In this document: positions 1 through 11,908 of the stretch, piece after piece
How the letters are laid out: each line of letters starts with the position of its first letter
Numbering within the stretch: the first letter of the stretch is position 1
DNA from: Pegea sp. RAD2-039
Taxonomy: Eukaryota > Chordata > Thaliacea > Salpida > Salpidae
DNA: 64,000 nucleotides
Direction of reading: 5' to 3'
Assembly (NCBI GenBank): GCA_034620365.1
Contig: JAQGEQ010000071.1
Location: forward strand, 3,658,001-3,722,000
Translations under genes and position numbers: made by a program
Notes under the pieces: model-generated
Seen by the model: the letters and a program-made list of their open reading frames with translations, nothing else
The model's database searches: none
Told to the model about the DNA's origin: nothing

Positions 1-1474
1 GAATGGTCGAAGAATAAATGATTTAAGATTGAGAAAAGTGATGAAACTTATACAAGAAAGTGATCATAGATTGCATTTGACTATTTCTAGGTTTGATTAT
101 TCTCTTTTGATGATAATAAATAATTTACTTTAATTTATTACAAACGTCTAATGTTGTTTTATTTGTTTGAAAATTGATTTTTTTAATAAATAATTAAATC
201 AAATGTAGGAATATGTGTTTGAATAAAAAATTAACTATTTGTTTTTACACTTATTTAAAGAAGACCAAAAATTACACGAGTTATTATCTAACAAAATGTT
301 CTGTTTAATTTCAAGTTAAACCGCAAAGATAAGATAAAGTGGTAACTGATATATGCTTGAGAAGAACATTTCTAAAAGTGCTAAATTACATAAAGATACT
401 TAAATAAGAAAACTAAACGAATAATTTTTTTAGATTGTTTTGAAATTGTTCGATAATTACTTTTTCGTGTTTTAGTTTACAGAATCATTTTTATTTAGTT
501 TGTTTTGATTTCAGAGAAAGCTCTGAAACAAAAAATGAAGGAAAACCACAACATGCTGAAATAAGCAGGTACTTCTGATCAAAATTTAGTTTAAGAATCA
601 TTTTTCTAAATCTCAAAGTTTTAGCTCTTCATTTGAAGATTCAAATTTAAACAAAGAACTACCGAAGCCAAAAATGCGAAAGTCCAAATTAGTCAGCGAA
701 AATGAAACATCAGATTTTGTTTCTGAATCAAAAACATTTGCGGAAACTTTTGATAACGTTGAAAGGTCGGTTCTTAGATTTAAATAAATGCTTAAAAATG
801 AAAATCGAAACTTTTAGTTCTTTTCTTCATCAAGAAAATCAATCTAGTAGCAACCAAGACACTATGTCTGAAGATGTAAAGTTTAAACCTCAAGTTCATT
901 GGCTTCATGTAAGACTCAAAGACTTAAATCAAATTTTATTTGCGTTTTTTTTTTGAAGGGAAAACTTCGGATTTCCAGTGAAAAAGAAATTAAAGAGTAA
1001 GTTAAAGATCGTTTGAAAATAAACTAAAAAGTCTTTTATTTAGAAATGCGGAGGGATTTTCAGTGAAAGAAGCACTTTTAAAACAACCAAAAAGTTCAAT
1101 TGAAATGGATGAAGGTTATGTTTCAGCAACTATTAGAAATGTTCAGTACAATTCACCCGCTGGTATTTACAGCGAAAATCAAATTTTGAATACTGTTGTT
1201 GAAACAGCAGCCGTTGAAAAGCGTTCATTACCTTTAAATTTCAGGTACCACGTTGGGATCCAACGTTTGTAGCGTTTTATTTGCTGTCGATTTATAGTTC
1301 ATTTTAGTTAAAAATGCTTTTAATAGGCGATTACCAGTACCAGTGGACAAGTCAAGCTCTGTTTACAAACTTGTACACAATATATCTGATAGAAGATCTT
1401 TACCGATTCAATCTCCTTCTATTCAGCGACTTGAAGCGTTTCATTTCGAAGATAGAAGAAGATTAGAATATTAA
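1..1474 (+). CDS. PDZ-ZM protein (PDLIM/Zasp-like), 5' truncated by window edge, no LIM domain
   Basis: Seven exons join in frame: 1-90, 515-568, 625-765, 818-908, 959-996, 1044-1244 and 1327-1474 (stop TAA). Exon 1 encodes the end of a PDZ domain (NGRRINDLRLRKVMKLIQ then HLTIS). Exon 6 carries a Zasp-like (ZM) motif, VQYNSPAGIYSENQILNTV, and exon 7 has SSSVYKLVHN, matching the SEVYKML block that follows ZM in PDLIM proteins. Such proteins bind alpha-actinin and scaffold actin/Z-disc structures; that role is from the family. PDLIM proteins normally continue into LIM domain(s), but this transcript stops at HFEDRRRLEY, so it is a PDZ-ZM-only form, or LIM exons are reached by alternative splicing. 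All splice sites are GT-AG and all phases agree. The start codon lies before the window. It converges on the next gene with 141 nt between stops. Confidence 0.72.
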
Positions 1475-1615
1475 GATTATGAGTTATATTCGTGAATAAA
1501 AAGATTGATTTTAATGCGTTGAATTTTGGAAAGATAATCAAAAAGGTGTTTGAAAATCTGATCAGTAAATAAAATAAAATTGAAATTATTGAAAGTTTGT
1601 CTATTGAGTTTGTTG

Positions 1616-3176
1616 TTAACGTTTTTTAATATCTTTTTCTATTGAGTCCATTAATTTTTTATGAAAATTTGCTTTTAAACTATCATCTTCATGAAACTTG
1701 TTTAGCAAAGTCTTCTGTGAAGATACACAAGGCCTGTTTAGAATACTATTTCCAAAACTTTTACAATTTGGTGTTGACATATAGCAAGGCTCTAACCCTT
1801 TCATACTTTCTGGAAGAGTTGTGCTTTCAGATTTGAATGTTACGCTAGACTTCTCTTTGTAAGAAGGTAAGTCTGCTTCCTCTTTCAGACAAGTTTTTAA
1901 CCGATTTAGTCTTATAACTTTATCCATCTCAGCAAAAGACTGCAAGCAAAACGTTTTAGAGAAGTTAAAAAAGAAAATAAAAAAAACCTTTTCTGGGTCG
2001 AATAAGCAGTGATGAGCATTTGTTAGTTCTTCAAGGGCTTTTATATGAAATTGCATTTCTATTTCGATATATCTTGTCCATAAGGCTTTCATGTTACACA
2101 TTCCTTTTTTACTAATTTCATTATATCTTGATAAAACATGAACAAGTTTTATCGAATTACTTTCAGACCGAAAATAACATTAAATATTCAAGTAACTTAT
2201 TTTGTAAGTTATATATAAACATTAAAGTAGAGTCTACTACAAAACAAAAAGTTTTTTTTGACAACCAGATTAAAAAAGTGTTAAAAAATAAATAAAAAGT
2301 TTAAATGAAGTCTCTAGTATAGAAAAGTATTGCTTGATTACATTTTAAGATTTCAAAGATTGAAAAAAAACTTTTTTGAAGATCAAGCTTGATTAGAATA
2401 ATCAATTATCAAACTTTCATTTTTGGAAGTAACAATTTTACTCACTTTGTTAAAACTGCGTCTTCTGCTTCCTTTCTTAAATTTTTTGCTTCTTGTAGCT
2501 TTGCTCTTTGAGTAGATTCTCTCCAAGTTTGAATACTTAACGTCCATTTATCGCTGGCTCTGCTTTGTGTAAGTTGTTCCCAAGCATCTCTAACAGATCT
2601 GATATTATCACCAGCAAGTCTTCCCATGACTGCATCATATCTTTTAGAAACTCTTTTTTCTCTACACTGACATCTCAAAGCTTCTTTTGTAACACTTTTT
2701 AAATGAGCTCTATGAGTTGCATTTCGAGATTCGAGACCTTGTTTGAATTCCAGCACAATCTTTGATTGCAAACGATTAATTTCAGTTTGACGAAAGTTTT
2801 CTAAAATGTATAAATGTCTTGCCATAGCTTGAGTAGTCACTTTGAACAAATTCAACTCTTCAACAGGAATTCGAAGACGATGTCTCCAAACAGAATTACA
2901 TTTATATTCAACATATTCAATTATATTTGAAAGCATTGAAATATTGTTCTTCATCAAATGTGATCTAGAGTTTATAGCTTCACAAAAATGCTGTAAAAGT
3001 TTCTTTTCAACTTTGCGTTCATCATCAAAACTTGAAATGATAGAAGTTATCGGATTTTTTTCTTCTAGCATCTGAATAGAGCTGGTCTCTTCTTTTTTTT
3101 CTGATAAGCATGATTTTTCTAATTCTGATTCTTCTACTTTAAAGTGATCATCAGCAGTTGAATTACAAAAACTCAT
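1616..3176 (-). CDS. FAM92/CIBAR-like BAR-domain protein
   Basis: Three exons on the minus strand: 3176-2446, 2111-1988 and 1939-1616, giving about 392 residues. The start is the ATG at 3176 (MSFCNSTADD); the longer open frame begins only with TTG. The central helical region (LENFRQTEINRLQSKIV, then RDAWEQLTQ) and the exon-2 segment IEIEMQFHIKALEELTNAH resemble FAM92/CIBAR, whose C-terminal BAR helix reads IEMLFHAKALEVYTTAYQ. CIBAR proteins are BAR-domain partners of CBY1 at the ciliary base and on membranes (family knowledge). The extra N-terminal acidic ~70 residues and the Ser-rich tail are unlike the vertebrate proteins. The 48-nt intron 1940-1987 is a multiple of three and has no stop, so its retention would insert 16 mostly hydrophobic residues. 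Confidence 0.62.
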
Positions 3177-3206
3177 TTTGAAAGTTAGTAGATCTAATAT
3201 TTCCAA

Positions 3207-4087
3207 ATCATGTTTGTTTTCAAACCAGGAGATAATGATTATGACGTAATAATGAAATTTTTTACAAGTTTGGATTCAAATTTAAGATTTCTCTTCTACA
3301 ACTTTTGTTCAAAACTTTTCAATTGATGTTACCTATAAACAATTTATCAAGAATTAGTTTCAAAACAAGTCTTAGGTAGCTCCAAGAAAACAGTTATTAG
3401 AAATTTTCTTTGATAAAATGTTCAATAAATGAATACTTTTCTGTTTGTATACGAATTTTTACAAGTCTGATGAGCCAAAATTCAAGATCACCAGCTGTAC
3501 AGCGAACGGTTCCAAAGAATTAATGAGATGGAAGATACAGACTTCTTCACAGGCATCTTCAAAATCTGCAACTTACTATACTCAAAGCAAATTTAAAATA
3601 ACATTCGGTAAATAGTGGTCGAAGGGAAGAAAACTTGAAAATGGTTGATGGTTCTGGACTTGCAAATTGCTCCAATCGTAGATTGCTTCCAAGTCGACTT
3701 ACCCCAAAATAAGCCTTCCGACAAAACATCGTGGTCAAAAGGATGTTTAGGAGACTTGGGTACGGGGTCGTTAAAGGTTCCTGCAAGTCCAAGCTTCGTG
3801 AATTCAAAGATTGTGACTTGCAAAGGAAGAGGAGACAAGAAGAGGCTAGCTGACTAAATAAAAGATATGAAGATTGTGAAATATGAAGGTTAGGCCCTTC
3901 ATAACGGACTGGATTGGTACTAAGGCGCTAAAATAGCAAAATATGATAAAGGTGGACATAAATATTGGACTACAAAGGTGCCTAGGCAGCAATAAACTGA
4001 AAGATTTTACAAAATGCGCAGAAGAAAATCTTTTAAACACGTTAGCTTCAAAAACTAGCAAGCTAAAAGAATTGAAAAACTGCTGCT
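3207..4087. other. Intergenic segment, no supported gene
   Basis: No convincing coding region. A locally less AT-rich stretch at about 3590-3860 holds short overlapping open frames on both strands with no recognisable domain. It may be a repeat fragment. The tandem array begins at its right edge. Confidence 0.5.
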
Positions 4088-4284
4088 AAGGTTAATGATG
4101 GAATATTTAAAATGTTCCTCTTTCAGGAAGTTCTAACACTTTTGGATGTTAGGGATTTATTTATTTTAAAAACGCATTAGAAGTTGATATATAAAACAGC
4201 ATCTTAATAAAAATTTTTTATTTTTTACTTGTAATTATTATAAATTTTCCACATAAAACATTTAAACATGTAAATATTGAACAT

Positions 4285-5040
4285 TTAATTGCTTTTTCTG
4301 AAGCATCCGAACCATCTCCATTTCTTTTTCCTTTTCTTCCTTTCTACCATCTCGTTCAACTCATCAACTTTGAGTTGGAAAGCACATGAGAGGGATTCCA
4401 CCTCTTCATCCTTATCTTTAATCGTCGCCAACAGGGTTTCAACCCTGATCTCATGGTCTTTATCACTTTCCTCTTTTTCTTTTTTCATTTTTGCAACCTC
4501 ATTTTCTACCAAGCTTAATTTAGATTCCATTTCTCTACTGTGAGTTTCAAGCTTTAAATCAGCCTGGGCGATGTCCCAATCCCAAGTCATCTTCATCTTT
4601 TCTATTTCAACCAATGTTGATTTTTGTTTTTCTTCAAGCGCCTCAAGGTTTCCTTTCAATTCGTTGTTTTCTTCAACAACTTTTGTAATTTCATTTCTTA
4701 GTTTATTAATTATTTCATCTTTTTCATTCATTGTTTTTTGTTCTTCAGCTGCTTCTTCTGCACTTTTTTCTGCCTGATTTTTCAATTCCTTTATCTCATT
4801 CCGTAGCTGGGTTATAATTTCATCCTTCTCATTATGCAAACTGCCGCCTTCAGACACTAGTCTGAAGCCGTCTCTGATTTCCTTAATCAGAAATTCGAGA
4901 CTCACAGCATTTTCTATTTGTTCCTTTTCTAATTGGAACAATCTCTCTTTAAGTTCTTTGTTTTCCTTTTCCAAGGAAATCACCTGCTTGTTATTTGCAG
5001 GTTGTTCAAGCTCCATATTGTAGTCAGATTTGTCTTCCAT
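4285..5040 (-). CDS. Coiled-coil protein, array copy 1 (251 aa), function unknown
   Basis: Single-exon gene; start chosen at the ATG at 5040 (MEDKSDYNMELEQ) because the nine codons upstream begin with TTG. From about residue 20 to 230 it is an almost uninterrupted charged coiled coil (LEKENKELKERLFQLEKEQ, then EITKVVEENNELKGNLEAL). It ends in a polybasic, aromatic, cysteine-containing tail, KKRKKKWRWFGCFRKSN. I do not recognise the family. The tail would suit membrane attachment (basic patch plus a possibly palmitoylated Cys); that is inference. This is the most divergent of the five copies, with for example LETHSREMESKLSLVENEVA where the others have LETYNQEMELNISLIENEVA. Confidence 0.75.
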   Translation of the reverse strand: MEDKSDYNMELEQPANNKQVISLEKENKELKERLFQLEKEQIENAVSLEFLIKEIRDGFRLVSEGGSLHNEKDEIITQLRNEIKELKNQAEKSAEEAAEEQKTMNEKDEIINKLRNEITKVVEENNELKGNLEALEEKQKSTLVEIEKMKMTWDWDIAQADLKLETHSREMESKLSLVENEVAKMKKEKEESDKDHEIRVETLLATIKDKDEEVESLSCAFQLKVDELNEMVERKKRKKKWRWFGCFRKSN

Positions 5041-5146
5041 TTTATATCGATGTGTAGAAAATACCAAATATAAATTTCTTTGTAAAATTTCCCACTAAAG
5101 ATAATACTCAGCCAGCTCGTTTATTATGACCAGCTCCAAATGATTA

Positions 5147-5154
5147 TGACGTCA
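5147..5154. promoter_or_regulatory. TGACGTCA (CRE-like palindrome) upstream of copy 1
   Basis: Perfect 8-bp CREB/ATF-type palindrome lying 107 bp upstream of the ATG of coiled-coil copy 1, inside a segment conserved in all five units. A promoter role is inferred from that fixed spacing. Confidence 0.45.
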
Positions 5155-5525
5155 CTATGAGTTAAATTCTCTTTAGGAAAATACATTCTTTAATCTTTCC
5201 TACCCTATTTTTTACTTGGATTTATATTTTATTCCAACTACAACACTGTTACATTATCATTTCTGAATGATTTAATACTTTATCTGGATATTCGATGATT
5301 TCTTTCACTGAAATTTGAATTTTGCTTCAAGCATTGAAATGACACAAAATTGTTTGAAAATATTTAGTATTTTGATCTTATAAATATAGATAATGTTGAA
5401 AAATTGATAATAAAACAAATTTATAACTTTTAAAATGAAAACACTTTTCAGCGAAAATAATGATAAATAAGTTAAAAGTATATTGTGAGGCATTGTCTGT
5501 TAATTAAGAGATTTTTAAAAATCTT

Positions 5526-5937
5526 TTAACATATTTTACTATAAGAGGACTTTTTTATCGCAGAGATTTTGAAAAATCCAAATGCCTGATGGCAGTTGGT
5601 TCTAAGTATTAAATTGAGACGCATAATAAAAATGATTGCTTTAATTAACATACCAGGTGATAAGAGCTCTGAAAGTGTGTTGTATGAGTTGATATAACTT
5701 AAGAGTAGACTTAATTGAGTTGAAAGCATCGAATTTAAGGTCATGTAAATTGTGGGTGATTTCAGAAATAAAAATAAAATCGTATTTAATCTGTTGAATT
5801 TTAGAAGTATCTATATTGAAGAAGCTGAGACAATGTTCACAACTATCGTATTTAATAAAAAGTTTCTTGCATACCAATCTCATAAATATTGCCTGAACAG
5901 ATTCAATTTTTTTGATATCACTAACTTGATATGGCAT
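5526..5937 (-). mobile_element. Decayed non-LTR retrotransposon RT C-terminal piece, unit 1
   Basis: Read on the minus strand, the segment encodes SDIKKIESVQAIFMRLVCKK, then HCLSFFNIDTSKIQQIKYDF and EITHNLHDLKFD. This follows the pattern at the C-terminal end of CR1/jockey-like LINE reverse transcriptases (D-I-x-K-I-E-x-V-Q-R-x-F, then Y-x-x-R-L-x-x-L, then R-x-x-x-D). The reading then passes through at least one frameshift into a second frame containing ILRTNCHQAFGFFK. No intact RT palm motif is near, so this is a dead 3' fragment. Confidence 0.5.
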
Positions 5938-7472
5938 CTATGTAAAATATTAAAAGTATTAATTTCATAATATTTTTAGTAGAATTTTTTAATTTTAAAA
6001 ACCTTTCAAAACAATAACTGTTTCTTAACTATTTCCTAAATCTTTTCTCAGAAAACATTTGTTTGAAATTTTCTACCAAATATTAGTTTAAACGTAATAA
6101 AAACATTTAATACGAAGCTATTATTACTCAAAATTCATAAAAATGTTCCAGAAACATCACAATTAACTACATACCAGTTGTAATTTGTTAGTTTTATTTA
6201 CATTATTGCTGTAGAACAACTTGAAGATATCTTTTCTAGCTATTATACTATGTATAGAAGGCCTTTCTAATCAGCTAGATATTTTATGACAGTTCGTTTT
6301 GAAATTAACTTTTTTGAAAAAACTAAACTAAAATTTCCTTCAACTATTATCAAAACTTCACAAAACAAATCAGACAAAATTAAAAAATTGATTTTAATTC
6401 AAAAGAAAATCAGAATTGAGAAACTTATTAAATTTTTAAGATTAAATTTGATCATGACGATTTAGCAAGCTTTTGAAGCTTCATTAAAATCACTTCCACT
6501 TATTTCAAGACATGGATCATCTTGATAAATAGATATCACTTTTACAAGATTATTGTTAGAGTTTGATCTCGGGATTTTTTTAAACTAACAAGGTACTCAA
6601 CATCTGGTACTTCAGGGTAAATAATCAAATCCTTACTATGGAATGACTGCCTTGTAGGACATTCTGAAACTTCTGGATGTTAAAGATTTTAAACATTTAA
6701 CCAAAAGTCTGTAAAACTCGGTTGTATGCTCGACTGTCAAGGTGATAAGACATTAAATTTCAAAGATTAAAAATACAGACAATGAAGCCAGAAAAGAACC
6801 TTCAAAAGTGAGATTTTCTTTAGCTTCGGCAGAGAATAGGACTGATGCAGCTACATCCTTCATTGCGTAGGAGCTACCAAGATGACACTGAGCACAATGA
6901 AGAACTGTCTAAGAGGCTCATCCTGTTTTTAACTTTCGAATCTTGCGCCTCCTAGAAGTGTTGGCACAAATCAGACCAACAGGGCTCTTCTACCAAGCTC
7001 TTGCGGGTCAGCCCTAAAATAATGTCGAGAAGAATAAGAAGACAAAAAGGTGATGTGGACCGACGTCCAGCAAAAACCATCACCAACTAACTAATATCCT
7101 TTTCTTGAGTAGTAGTGCCTAACTAAATAGTCAACGTCTTCACTAACAAAAAGATGGTTAGAGTTAATGAAAGAAGAAGACAAGAGGTGTGGTGTTGACC
7201 AAAGCCCTTGGATGCCAGGGCAAGAGCTAACAAGAAAGTCAACATCTGGTAATTTACGAACAGAAAGAATGAACTAAGGTTAATGATGGAATATTTACAA
7301 TGTTCCCCTTTCAGGATGTTCTAACACTTTTGGATGTTAGGGATTTATTTATTTTAAAAAAGCATCAGAAGTTGATATAAAAAACAGCATCTTAATAAAA
7401 TTATTTTATTTTTTACATGTAATTAATATAAATTTTCCACATAAAACATTTAAACATGTAAATATTGAACAT

Positions 7473-8228
7473 TTAATTGATTTTTCTGAAGCATCCAAAC
7501 CATCTCCATTTCTTTTTCCTTTTCTTCTTTTCTACCATCTCGTTTAACTCGTTAACTTTGAGTTGGAAAGCACATGAGAGGGATTCCGCCTCTTCATCTT
7601 TATCTTTAATCGTCGCCAACAGGGTTTCAACCCTAATCTCGTAATCTTTATCACTTTCTTCTTTTTCTTTTTTCATTTTGGCAACCTCATTTTCAATTAA
7701 GCTTATGTTTAATTCCATTTCTTGGTTATACGTTTCAAGCTTTAAATCAGCCTGAGCGATGTCCCAATCCCAAATCATCTCCATCTTTTCTATTTCAACC
7801 AATGTTGATTGATGTTTTTCTTCAAGCGCCTCAAGGTTTCCTTTCAATTCGTTGTTTTCTTCAACAACTTTCGTAATTTTATTTCTTAGTTTATTAATTA
7901 TTTCATCTTTTTCATTCATTATTTTTTGTTCTTCAGCTGCTTCTGCTACACTTTTTTCTGCCTGATTTTTCAATTCCCTTATCTCATTCTGTAGCTGGGT
8001 TATAATTTCATCCTTCTCATTATGCAAACTGCTGCCTTCAGATACTAGTCTGAAGCCGTCTCTGATTTCCTTAATCAGAAATTCGAGACTGGCAGCATTT
8101 TCTTTTTGTTCCTTTTCTAATTGGAACAATCTCTCTTTAAGTTCTTTGTTTTCCTTTTCCAAGGAAATCACCTGCTTGTTATTTGCAGGTTGTTCAAGCT
8201 CCATATTGTAGTCAGATTTGTCTTCCAT
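7473..8228 (-). CDS. Coiled-coil protein, array copy 2 (251 aa)
   Basis: Intact single-exon paralogue of the copy at 4285-5040, same length, start at the ATG at 8228. Distinguishing residues include EKSVAEAAEEQKIM, a Tyr for His in SDKDYEIRV, and FRKIN rather than FRKSN at the C-terminus. The polybasic KKRKKKWRWFGC tail is unchanged. The open frame has no stop or indel although the unit's RT piece has decayed, which suggests the coding part is maintained. Confidence 0.75.
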   Translation of the reverse strand: MEDKSDYNMELEQPANNKQVISLEKENKELKERLFQLEKEQKENAASLEFLIKEIRDGFRLVSEGSSLHNEKDEIITQLQNEIRELKNQAEKSVAEAAEEQKIMNEKDEIINKLRNKITKVVEENNELKGNLEALEEKHQSTLVEIEKMEMIWDWDIAQADLKLETYNQEMELNISLIENEVAKMKKEKEESDKDYEIRVETLLATIKDKDEEAESLSCAFQLKVNELNEMVEKKKRKKKWRWFGCFRKIN

Positions 8229-8334
8229 TTTATATCGATGTGTAGAAAATACCAAATATAAATTTCTTTGTAAAATTTCCCACTAAACATAGTACTCAGC
8301 CAGCTCGTTTATTATGACCAGTTCCAAATGATTA

Positions 8335-8342
8335 TGACGTCA
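8335..8342. promoter_or_regulatory. TGACGTCA upstream of copy 2
   Basis: Same palindrome, again exactly 107 bp upstream of the ATG (8228). Confidence 0.45.
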
Positions 8343-8713
8343 CTATGAGTTAAATTCTCTTTAGGAAAATACATTCCTTAACCTTTTCTACTTTATTTTT
8401 TACTTGGATTTATATTTTATTCCAACTACAACACTGTTACATTATTATTTCTGAATGATTTAATACTTTATCTGGATATTCGATGATTTCTTTCACTGAA
8501 ATTTGAATTTTGCTTCAAGCATTGAAATGACACAAAATTGTTTGAGATTATTTAGTATCTTGATCTTATAAATGTAGATAATCTTGAAAAATTGATAATA
8601 AAACAAATTTATAACTTTTAAAATGAAAACACTTTTCAGCGAAAATAAAGATGAATAAGTTGAAAGTTTATTGTGAGACTTTGTCTTTTAATTAAGAGAT
8701 TTTTGAAAATCTT

Positions 8714-9125
8714 TTAACATATTTTACTATAAGAGGACTTTTTTATTGTAGAGGTTTTGAAAAATCCAAATACCTGATGGCAGTTGGTTCGAAGTATTAA
8801 ATTGTGCGGTGTGATAAAAAAATTTGCTCTAATTAACGTACCAGGTGATAAGGGCTCTGAAAGTGTGTTGTATGAGTTGATATAACTTGAGAATAAAGTT
8901 AAATGAGAAAAAAGCATCGAATTTAAGGTCATTTAAATTGTGGGTAATTTTGAAAATAAAAATAAAATCGTTTTTAATCTGTCGAATTTTAGAAGTATCT
9001 ATATTGAAGAAGCTGAGACAATGTTCACAACTATCGTATTTAATAAAAAGTTTCTTGCATACTAATCTCATAAATGTTGCCTTAACAGATTCAATTTTTT
9101 TGATATCACTAACTTGATATGGCAT
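8714..9125 (-). mobile_element. Decayed RT C-terminal piece, unit 2
   Basis: Copy of the LINE fragment of unit 1 (SDIKKIESVKATFMRLVCKK, later ILRTNCHQVFGFFK), frameshifted at the corresponding place. It was duplicated with the unit rather than inserted independently. Confidence 0.5.
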
Positions 9126-10667
9126 CTATGTAAAATATTAAAAGTATTAATTTCATAATATTTTTAGTAGAATTTTCTAATTTTAAAAACCTTTTAAAAC
9201 AATAACTGTTTCTTAACTATTTCCTAAATCTTTTCTCAGAAAACATTTGTTTGAAATTTTCTACCAAATATTAGTTTAAACGTAATAAAAAGATTTAATA
9301 CAAAGCTATTATTACTCAAAATTCATAAGAGTGGTTCCAGAAACACCGCACTTAACTACATACCAGTTGTAATCTTTTGGGTTTATTTACATTATTGCTG
9401 TAGAACAACTTGAAGATATCTTTTCTAGCATTTATACTATGTATAGAAGGCCTTTCTAATCAGCTAGATATTTTATGACAGCTCGTTTTGAAATTAACCT
9501 TTGTTGAAAAAATTAAACTAAAATTTCCTTCAACTATTATCAAAACTTCACAAAACAAATCAGACAAAATTAAAAAATTGATTTTAATTCAGAAAAAGAA
9601 ATAAGATCAGACTTGAGAAACTTATCAAATTTTTAAGATTAAATTTGATCATGACGATTTAACAAGCTTTTGAAGCTTCATTAAAATCACTTCCACTTGT
9701 TTCAAGACATGGATCATCTTGATAAACAAAATCACTTTTACAAGATTATTGTTAGAGTTTGATCTCGGGATTTTTTTAAACTAACAAGGTACTCAACATC
9801 TGGTACTTCAGGGTAAATAATCAAATCCTTACTATGGAATGACTGCCTTGTAGGATATTCTAAAACTTCTGGATGTTAAAGATTTTAAACATTTAACCAA
9901 AAGTCTGTAAAACTCGGTTGTATGCTCGACTGTCAAGGTGATGAGACATTAAATTTCAAAGATTAAAAATATAGACAATGAAGCCAGAAAAGAACCTTCA
10001 AAAGTGAGATTCTTTCAGCTTTGGCAGAGAATAGGACTGATGCAGCTTCATCCATCATTGCGTAGGAGCTACCAAGATGACACTGAGCACAATGAAGAAC
10101 TGCTTACGAGGCTCAACTCCGGTTTTGACTTTGTAATCTTGCGCCTCCTAGAAGTGTTGGCACAAAATAAACCAACAGGGCCCTTCTACCCAGCTGCTGC
10201 GGGTCAGCCCTAAAATAATGTCGAGAAGAATAAAAAGACAAGAGGTGATGTGGACCGACGTCCAGTGAAAACCATCACTAACTAACTAATATCCTTTTCT
10301 TGAGTAGTAGTGCCTAACTAAATAGTCAACGTCTTCACTAACAAAAAGATGGTTAGAGTTAATGAAAGAAGAAGACAAGAGGTGTGGTGTGGACCATAGC
10401 CCTTGGATGACAGGGCAAGAGCTAACAAGAAAGTCAACATCTGGTAATTTACAAACAGAAAGAGTGGCCTAAGGTTAATGATGGAATATTTACAATGTTC
10501 CTCTTTCAGGTTGTTCTAACACTTTTGGATGTTAGGGATTTATTTATTTTAAAAAAGCATCAGAAGTTGATATATAAAACAGCATCTTAATAAAATTATT
10601 TTATTTTTTACTTGTAATTAATATAAATTTTCCACATAAAACATTTAAACATGTAAATATTGAACAT

Positions 10668-11423
10668 TTAATTGCTTTTTCTGAAGCATCCGAACCATCT
10701 CCATTTCTTTTTCCTTTTCTTCTTTTCTACCATCTCGTTTAACTCGTTAACTTTGAGTTGGAAAGCACATGAGAGGGATTCCGCCTCTTCATCTTTATCT
10801 TTAATCGTCGCCAACAGGGTTTCAACCCGAATCTCATGGTCTTTATCACTTTCTTCTTTTTCTTTTTTCATTTTGGCAACCTCATTTTCAATTAAGCTTA
10901 TGTTTAATTCCATTTCTTGGTTATACGTTTCAAGCTTTAAATCAGCCTGAGCGATGTCCCAATCCCAAATCATCTCCATCTTTTCTATTTCAACCAATGT
11001 TGATTGATGTTTTTCTTCAAGCGCCTCAAGGTTTCCTTTCAATTCGTTGTTTTCTTCAACAACTTTCGTAATTTTATTTCTTAGTTTATTAATTATTTCA
11101 TCTTTTTCATTCATTGTTTTTTGTTCTTCAGCTGCTTCTGCTGCACTTTTTTCTGCCTGATTTTTCAATTCCTTTATCTCACCCTGTAGCTGGGTTATAA
11201 TTTCATCCTTCTCATTATGCAAACTGCTGCCTTCAGATACTAGTCTGAAGCCGTCTCTGATTTCCTTAATCAGAAATTCGAGACTGGCAGCATTTTCTTT
11301 TTGTTCCTTTTCTAATTGGAACAATCTCTCTTTAAGTTCTTTGTTTTCCTTTTCCAAGGAAATCACCTGCTTGTTATTTGCAGGTTGTTCAAGCTCCATA
11401 TTGTAGTCAGATTTGTCTTCCAT
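10668..11423 (-). CDS. Coiled-coil protein, array copy 3 (251 aa)
   Basis: Intact single-exon paralogue starting at the ATG at 11423. It is closest to copy 2, differing in places such as TQLQGEIKELKNQAEKSAA and SDKDHEIRV. It has the same N-terminal MEDKSDYNMELEQPANN and the same C-terminal KKRKKKWRWFGCFRKSN. Confidence 0.75.
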   Translation of the reverse strand: MEDKSDYNMELEQPANNKQVISLEKENKELKERLFQLEKEQKENAASLEFLIKEIRDGFRLVSEGSSLHNEKDEIITQLQGEIKELKNQAEKSAAEAAEEQKTMNEKDEIINKLRNKITKVVEENNELKGNLEALEEKHQSTLVEIEKMEMIWDWDIAQADLKLETYNQEMELNISLIENEVAKMKKEKEESDKDHEIRVETLLATIKDKDEEAESLSCAFQLKVNELNEMVEKKKRKKKWRWFGCFRKSN

Positions 11424-11529
11424 TTTATATCGATGTGTAGAAAATACCAAATATAAATTTCTTTGTAAAATTTCCCACTAAAGATAATACTCAGCCAGCT
11501 CGTTTATTATGACCAGGTCCAAATGATTA

Positions 11530-11537
11530 TGACGTCA
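11530..11537. promoter_or_regulatory. TGACGTCA upstream of copy 3
   Basis: Palindrome 107 bp upstream of the ATG (11423). Confidence 0.45.
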
Positions 11538-11908
11538 CTATGAGTTAAATTCTCTTTAGGAAAATACATTCTTTAACCTTTTCTACTTTATTTTTTACTT
11601 GGATTTATATTTTATTCCAACTACAACACTGTTACATTATTATTTCCGAATGATTTAATACTTTATCTGGATATTCGATGATTTCTTTCACTGAAATTTA
11701 AATTTTGCTTCAAGCATTGAAATGACACAAAATTGTTTGAAAATATTTAGTATTTTGATCTTATAAATATAGATAATGTTGAAAAATTGATAATAAAACA
11801 AATTTATAACTTTTAAAATGAAAAAACTTTTCAGCGAAAATAATGATAAATAAGTTGAAAGTTTATTGTGAGACTTTGTCTTTTAATTAAGAGATTTTTG
11901 AAAATCTT

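Noticed and set aside
3593..3857. Short frames on both strands in a GC-richer patch
   Set aside because: No recognisable protein and both strands are open equally; more likely a repeat fragment.
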